A stretch of DNA of 64,000 nt, from positions 1-64,000 of the forward strand of contig NZ_JAAALO010000001.1 in NCBI RefSeq assembly GCF_009908295.1, written 5' to 3'. The notes beneath the pieces are model-generated. The model saw only the letters and a program-made list of their open reading frames with translations. It did not search any database and was not told the origin of the DNA. Source of the DNA: Micromonospora rubida (lineage in GTDB: Bacteria > Actinomycetota > Actinomycetes > Mycobacteriales > Micromonosporaceae). Below are positions 61,587-64,000 of this stretch, one piece after another. Positions within the stretch are counted from its first letter, which is position 1; each line of letters begins with the position of its first letter. The translations under genes and the position numbers were made by a program.

Positions 61587-61692
61587 CACCTGCCCACCCG
61601 GCCGGCGGCACCCCGGGCAGGGGCGACGGTTGGCCCCGGCGCAGGCGGGTAGACGGCGTGACCAACGGTCACCGCGACGTCAGGAGGCGGCT

Positions 61693-61902
61693 ATGCCAGG
61701 ACCACGGCCGGGCAGCAACGCGTACGACAAGGAACGGGCGCGACTGCGCGATCTGATCGAGAACTCCGGTCGGGCGGCCGACCAGGAGGCCAACCAGGTC
61801 GCCAACCGGATCCTGCAGGAGGACCGGGGACAGCGCGGCATCGTGCGGGGCGAGCGGACGTACGGCCCGAAGGGCGAGCGCGAACCGGGCGACCCGAAGT
61901 GA
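61693..61902 (+). CDS. small hydrophilic protein, unrecognised
   Basis: A 69-residue charged protein (PGSNAYDKERARLRDLIENSG, then ADQEANQVANRILQEDRGQRG) and a Gly/Lys/Glu-rich tail ending REPGDPK. AGGAGG precedes the ATG at 61693. Its stop overlaps the GTG of the next gene. It may be a helical DNA- or protein-binding partner; I do not recognise the family. Confidence 0.75.
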   Translation: MPGPRPGSNAYDKERARLRDLIENSGRAADQEANQVANRILQEDRGQRGIVRGERTYGPKGEREPGDPK

Positions 61903-62372
61903 ACGGCGCCAAACTGGTCGACGGGGCCATCGCCGGAGCGGTGGGCAGCGCCGCGCTCAACATGGTCAGCTACCTCGACATGGTGCTGCGCGCCCGACCG
62001 GCGAGCAGCACACCAGAGGAGACCGCCGGGCGGGTGGCCGGGCTCGCCCACGTCGACCTGGGGCCCGAGGACCGGGCGGCCAACCGCCGCTCGGGCCTCG
62101 GGCCCCTGCTCGGGTACGGGATGGGCATCGCCGCCGGCGCCGCCTTCGCCCTGCTCGCGGGGCGGCGCACGGCGGGGCCGGTCGCGGTGGCCCTGCTCGG
62201 CGGGAGCGTGATGGCGATGTCGGACGGCTCGATGACCGCGCTGGGGGTGACCGATCCGCGCCGGTGGGGCCGCACCGACTGGCTGTCGGACCTCGTGCCG
62301 CACCTGGCGTACGGGATGGCGGCCGCAGCCACCTGGAACCGGCTGCGGCCGCCATCGTCCCGACGGTGCTAG
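61899..62372 (+). CDS. small membrane protein, unrecognised
   Basis: A 157-residue protein with about four hydrophobic segments (VDGAIAGAVGSAALNMVSYLDM, LGYGMGIAAGAAFALLAG, AVALLGGSVMAMSDG, LVPHLAYGMAAAATW) and a polar loop with GPEDRAANRRSG. It is translationally coupled to the preceding small gene (GTGA). I do not know the family; similar short membrane proteins accompany stress genes in actinomycetes. The last codons overlap the convergent small gene by 4 bases. Confidence 0.75.
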   Translation: MNGAKLVDGAIAGAVGSAALNMVSYLDMVLRARPASSTPEETAGRVAGLAHVDLGPEDRAANRRSGLGPLLGYGMGIAAGAAFALLAGRRTAGPVAVALLGGSVMAMSDGSMTALGVTDPRRWGRTDWLSDLVPHLAYGMAAAATWNRLRPPSSRRC

Positions 62373-62575
62373 CCGCGCTCGGCGCTCTCGTCGTCGGCCA
62401 CCTGACCGCCGGCCGGGCCGTACGGCGACACCTGACCGCGCGGCACCGTGCGGCCACGGTCGCCCTGGGACGTGCCACGGTGGCCGGGGTGACCGGACAC
62501 GCCGGGCCCCTTGGCGTCCTGCACCGCGTCGTTGCGCGCGTTGCGGCGCAGTTCCGGCTGCTGAGGGTTCGTCAC
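62369..62575 (-). CDS. small disordered protein, unrecognised
   Basis: A 68-residue polar protein (VTNPQQPELRRNARNDAVQDA, then GPGVSGHPGHRGTSQGDRGR) rich in Gly, Arg, Gln and Asp. GGAAGGGAG precedes the GTG at 62575. The first half resembles many short actinobacterial hypothetical proteins that start TNPQQPELRR. It is convergent with and overlaps the membrane protein gene by 4 bases. It is probably disordered and stress-related by analogy only. Confidence 0.7.
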   Translation of the reverse strand: MTNPQQPELRRNARNDAVQDAKGPGVSGHPGHRGTSQGDRGRTVPRGQVSPYGPAGGQVADDESAERG

Positions 62576-62673
62576 GGGAGTCTCCCTTCCGGGTGGACGG
62601 CGCGGCGTGGGCCACGCCACGACCGGCTTACCCGCCGCCGTTGCCCCCATGCCGCCCACCCCCCACGCTGCTA

Positions 62674-62725
62674 ATACACGGAATCAGTGGCCTCGCGCCG
62701 CCTCAAGGCCACTAATTCCGTGTAT
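62674..62725. repeat. long hairpin with 20-bp arms between divergent genes
   Basis: 62674-62693 (ATACACGGAATCAGTGGCCT) pairs with 62706-62725 with one mismatch across a 12-base spacer. It stands between the minus-strand small gene (start 62575) and the plus-strand glycosylase-like gene (start 62754), so it is not downstream of any gene. It is more AT-rich than its surroundings. It may be an operator, an RNA element of the following gene or a dispersed palindrome. Confidence 0.7.
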
Positions 62726-62753
62726 CTGCGCGACGTCGGGGGCGGGGTGAGCG

Positions 62754-63431
62754 GTGGCGATCGGGGTACCCCTGGGTGTGGCAGACACGCGGAGGACGGC
62801 ACGGGCCCTGCTGGACCGGCAGGGCCGCACGTACGCGGAGGAGGCCGGCATCCGGCTCGCCGACCGGCCCGGGCCGCTGTACCAGCTGCTGGTGCTGACC
62901 ACGCTGCTGAGCACCCGGATCCGGGCGTCGGTCGCGGTGGCCGCCGCGCGGGAGCTGTTCGCCGCCGGCTACCGCACCCCGCAGGCGATGGAGGCGTCCG
63001 GCTGGCAGGACCGGGTCGACGCGTTGGGCCGGGGACACTACCGCCGCTACGACGAACGGACCGCCACGATGCTCGGCGCCGGCGCGCGGCTGTGCCTGGA
63101 CCGGTGGCACGGCGACCTGCGCCGGCTGCACCGGGAGGCCGGCGGGAACCGGCCCGCGCTGCGGCGGCTGCTCACCGGGTTCCCCGGCATCGGCCCCACC
63201 GGCGCGGACATCTTCCTGCGCGAGGCGCAGCAGGTGTGGCCCGACGTGCGCCCGTACGCCGACCGGCGGACGCTGGCCGGGGCTGAGCGCCTCGGCCTGC
63301 CGGCGAACCCGGACGGGCTGGCCGGGCTGGTCGGCGGCGGCGACTTCGGCCGGTTCGCCTCGGCCCTGGTCCGGGTCGCCCTCGACGAGGAGTCCGCCGG
63401 CGAGGTCACCCGCGCCGCCGCCGCCCGCTGA
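62754..63431 (+). CDS. HhH-GPD/endonuclease III-like base-excision protein
   Basis: A 225-residue helical protein. LLVLTTLLSTRIRASVAVAAARELFAAGY matches the first helices of the endonuclease III fold, and LLTGFPGIGPTGADIFLREAQQVWPDVRPYADRR is the helix-hairpin-helix with the following Asp. The Lys that EndoIII carries in GxGxKTA is missing (GIGPTGAD), and no C-terminal Fe-S cysteines are seen. It is therefore at most a monofunctional glycosylase, or a binding protein. Start is uncertain between GTG 62754 and GTG 62778. A 20-bp-arm hairpin lies just upstream. Confidence 0.75.
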   Translation: MAIGVPLGVADTRRTARALLDRQGRTYAEEAGIRLADRPGPLYQLLVLTTLLSTRIRASVAVAAARELFAAGYRTPQAMEASGWQDRVDALGRGHYRRYDERTATMLGAGARLCLDRWHGDLRRLHREAGGNRPALRRLLTGFPGIGPTGADIFLREAQQVWPDVRPYADRRTLAGAERLGLPANPDGLAGLVGGGDFGRFASALVRVALDEESAGEVTRAAAAR

Positions 63432-63469
63432 CGCCGGTCGGGTGTCGCCCGCGTCCCGCGTGGACGCGG

Positions 63470-63640
63470 TCACTTGGTCGCGTTGTCGCCCGGCTTGGTC
63501 AGGTGCCAGGCCAGGGCCGCGGCCAGCACCGCGAGCACCACCACCCCGCCGGAGACCCCGCCGCCCTCGTCGGCGCTGCGTCCCTTGCTGCCGAAGTAGA
63601 TGACCGCGAGGCCGGCGAGCACCGCCACGGCCGTCCGCAT
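63470..63640 (-). CDS. small membrane protein
   Basis: A 56-residue protein with two short hydrophobic helices (MRTAVAVLAGLAVIYFGSKG and GGVVVLAVLAAALAWHLTKP) and a polar loop of Gly/Asp/Glu between them. The ATG at 63640 follows AAGGA. No family is recognised. It is convergent with the glycosylase-like gene. Confidence 0.65.
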   Translation of the reverse strand: MRTAVAVLAGLAVIYFGSKGRSADEGGGVSGGVVVLAVLAAALAWHLTKPGDNATK

Positions 63641-63732
63641 TCCTCGGTCCTTCACGCCCCGCACGGTACGGAGACGACACCGGCCCACACTCCGGAAACG
63701 GGGACGGTTCCCCCGGACGAGGGGCGGCCGGC

Positions 63733-63930
63733 TCAGTCGGTCTCCAGGTCGTCCAACGAGATGGCGTGGGTTATCAACCAGCGGGCCAGGGCGGCCATCC
63801 CGAACAGCCACAACGGGGCGGACTCGGTGGGGCCGTTGGTGGCGTAGACGGCGAAGCGCAGATCCGGCGCCCGGTACGCCTCGATCCGCCACCGGTGGCT
63901 CTTGTCCCGCCAGACCGCCGAAGGGTCCAT
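63733..63930 (-). CDS. small unrecognised protein
   Basis: A 65-residue protein beginning MDPSAVWRDKSHRWRIEAYR and containing APLWLFGMAALARWLITH. Coding-like composition and an ATG without a strong ribosome site. The Trp-rich beginning and amphipathic end give no family match. It is complete in the window. Confidence 0.55.
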   Translation of the reverse strand: MDPSAVWRDKSHRWRIEAYRAPDLRFAVYATNGPTESAPLWLFGMAALARWLITHAISLDDLETD

Positions 63931-63951
63931 GCGGCCACGCTAGGCCACGCC

Positions 63952-63968
63952 CGGCCCCACCGGGGCCG
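63952..63968. terminator. small hairpin at the window edge
   Basis: CGGCCCC (63952-63958) and GGGGCCG (63962-63968) with a 3-base loop. It may end a minus-strand gene lying beyond the window. Confidence 0.35.
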
Positions 63969-64000
63969 CGTCGCGGCGGACCCCTCCACCCGTGATCGTT

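Overview
The window looks like about 64 kb of chromosome from a Micromonospora-type actinomycete. The base composition is very GC-rich, GTG and TTG starts are common, many genes overlap by 4 bases (ATGA/GTGA), and there is an actinobacterial gene block (pgsA-like, DUF881, small basic protein, DUF881, gcvH, garA/odhI-like FHA, merR/ftsR-like, DUF151 nuclease, merR, then gcvP further on) with the gene order known from Mycobacterium tuberculosis Rv1822-Rv1832. The genus is an inference from composition and gene content. No rRNA, tRNA or CRISPR was found.

Layout. 0-14 kb: ordinary accessory and metabolic genes: a phosphodiesterase, a tyrosine recombinase, a 1124-residue SARP/ATPase regulator divergent from an alpha/beta hydrolase, an AidB-like acyl-CoA dehydrogenase, thymidine kinase, a UMF1 transporter, a GDPD phosphodiesterase, an F420-type nitroreductase and a PlsC acyltransferase. 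14.4-16.9 kb: cytochrome bd oxidase (cydAB) behind a double dyad operator. 17-24 kb: Eis-type acetyltransferase, a peroxiredoxin divergent from an ArsR-type regulator with a small protein and an SDR, then a UvrA-like ABC protein of the DrrC self-resistance type. 24.05-24.73 kb is decayed DNA, followed by a second tyrosine recombinase and folD.

26.78-35.21 kb is a Tn3-family transposon inserted a few bases after folD. It has near-identical 33-bp inverted ends and a candidate TTGGG target duplication. Its large transposase gene is broken by two single-base frameshifts. Its cargo is a MarR-regulated DHA2 efflux pump, a flavin reductase and a quinone oxidoreductase. It ends with a TnpI-like tyrosine recombinase whose start region contains a four-motif resolution site (IR1-IR2 plus DR1-DR2).

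35.2-47 kb: a secreted protein, an endonuclease/exonuclease/phosphatase-family protein, a TSUP permease, an HxlR/nitroreductase pair, GNAT, YbhN-type, peptide deformylase and pabB genes, a DUF5999 protein, and gcvP under a glycine riboswitch. 47-52.1 kb: a sirtuin, an NAD(P)-binding protein and a tight nitric-oxide operon: probable small membrane protein, NO synthase oxygenase, globin-reductase (flavohemoglobin-like) and DivIVA-like coiled-coil protein. 52.2-58.4 kb is the conserved gcvH/garA/ftsR/DUF881 block. 58.7-64 kb: MarR, SpoIIE-type phosphatase, tandem Usp, several small proteins and an HhH glycosylase-like protein preceded by a 20-bp-arm hairpin.

The most interesting items are the NO synthase operon, the Tn3/TnpI transposon with its readable resolution site, and several clear operator dyads. 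By eye the G/C skew of the plus strand changes sign in blocks near 14.3, 24.6, 43.5 and 58.5 kb, regardless of gene direction.
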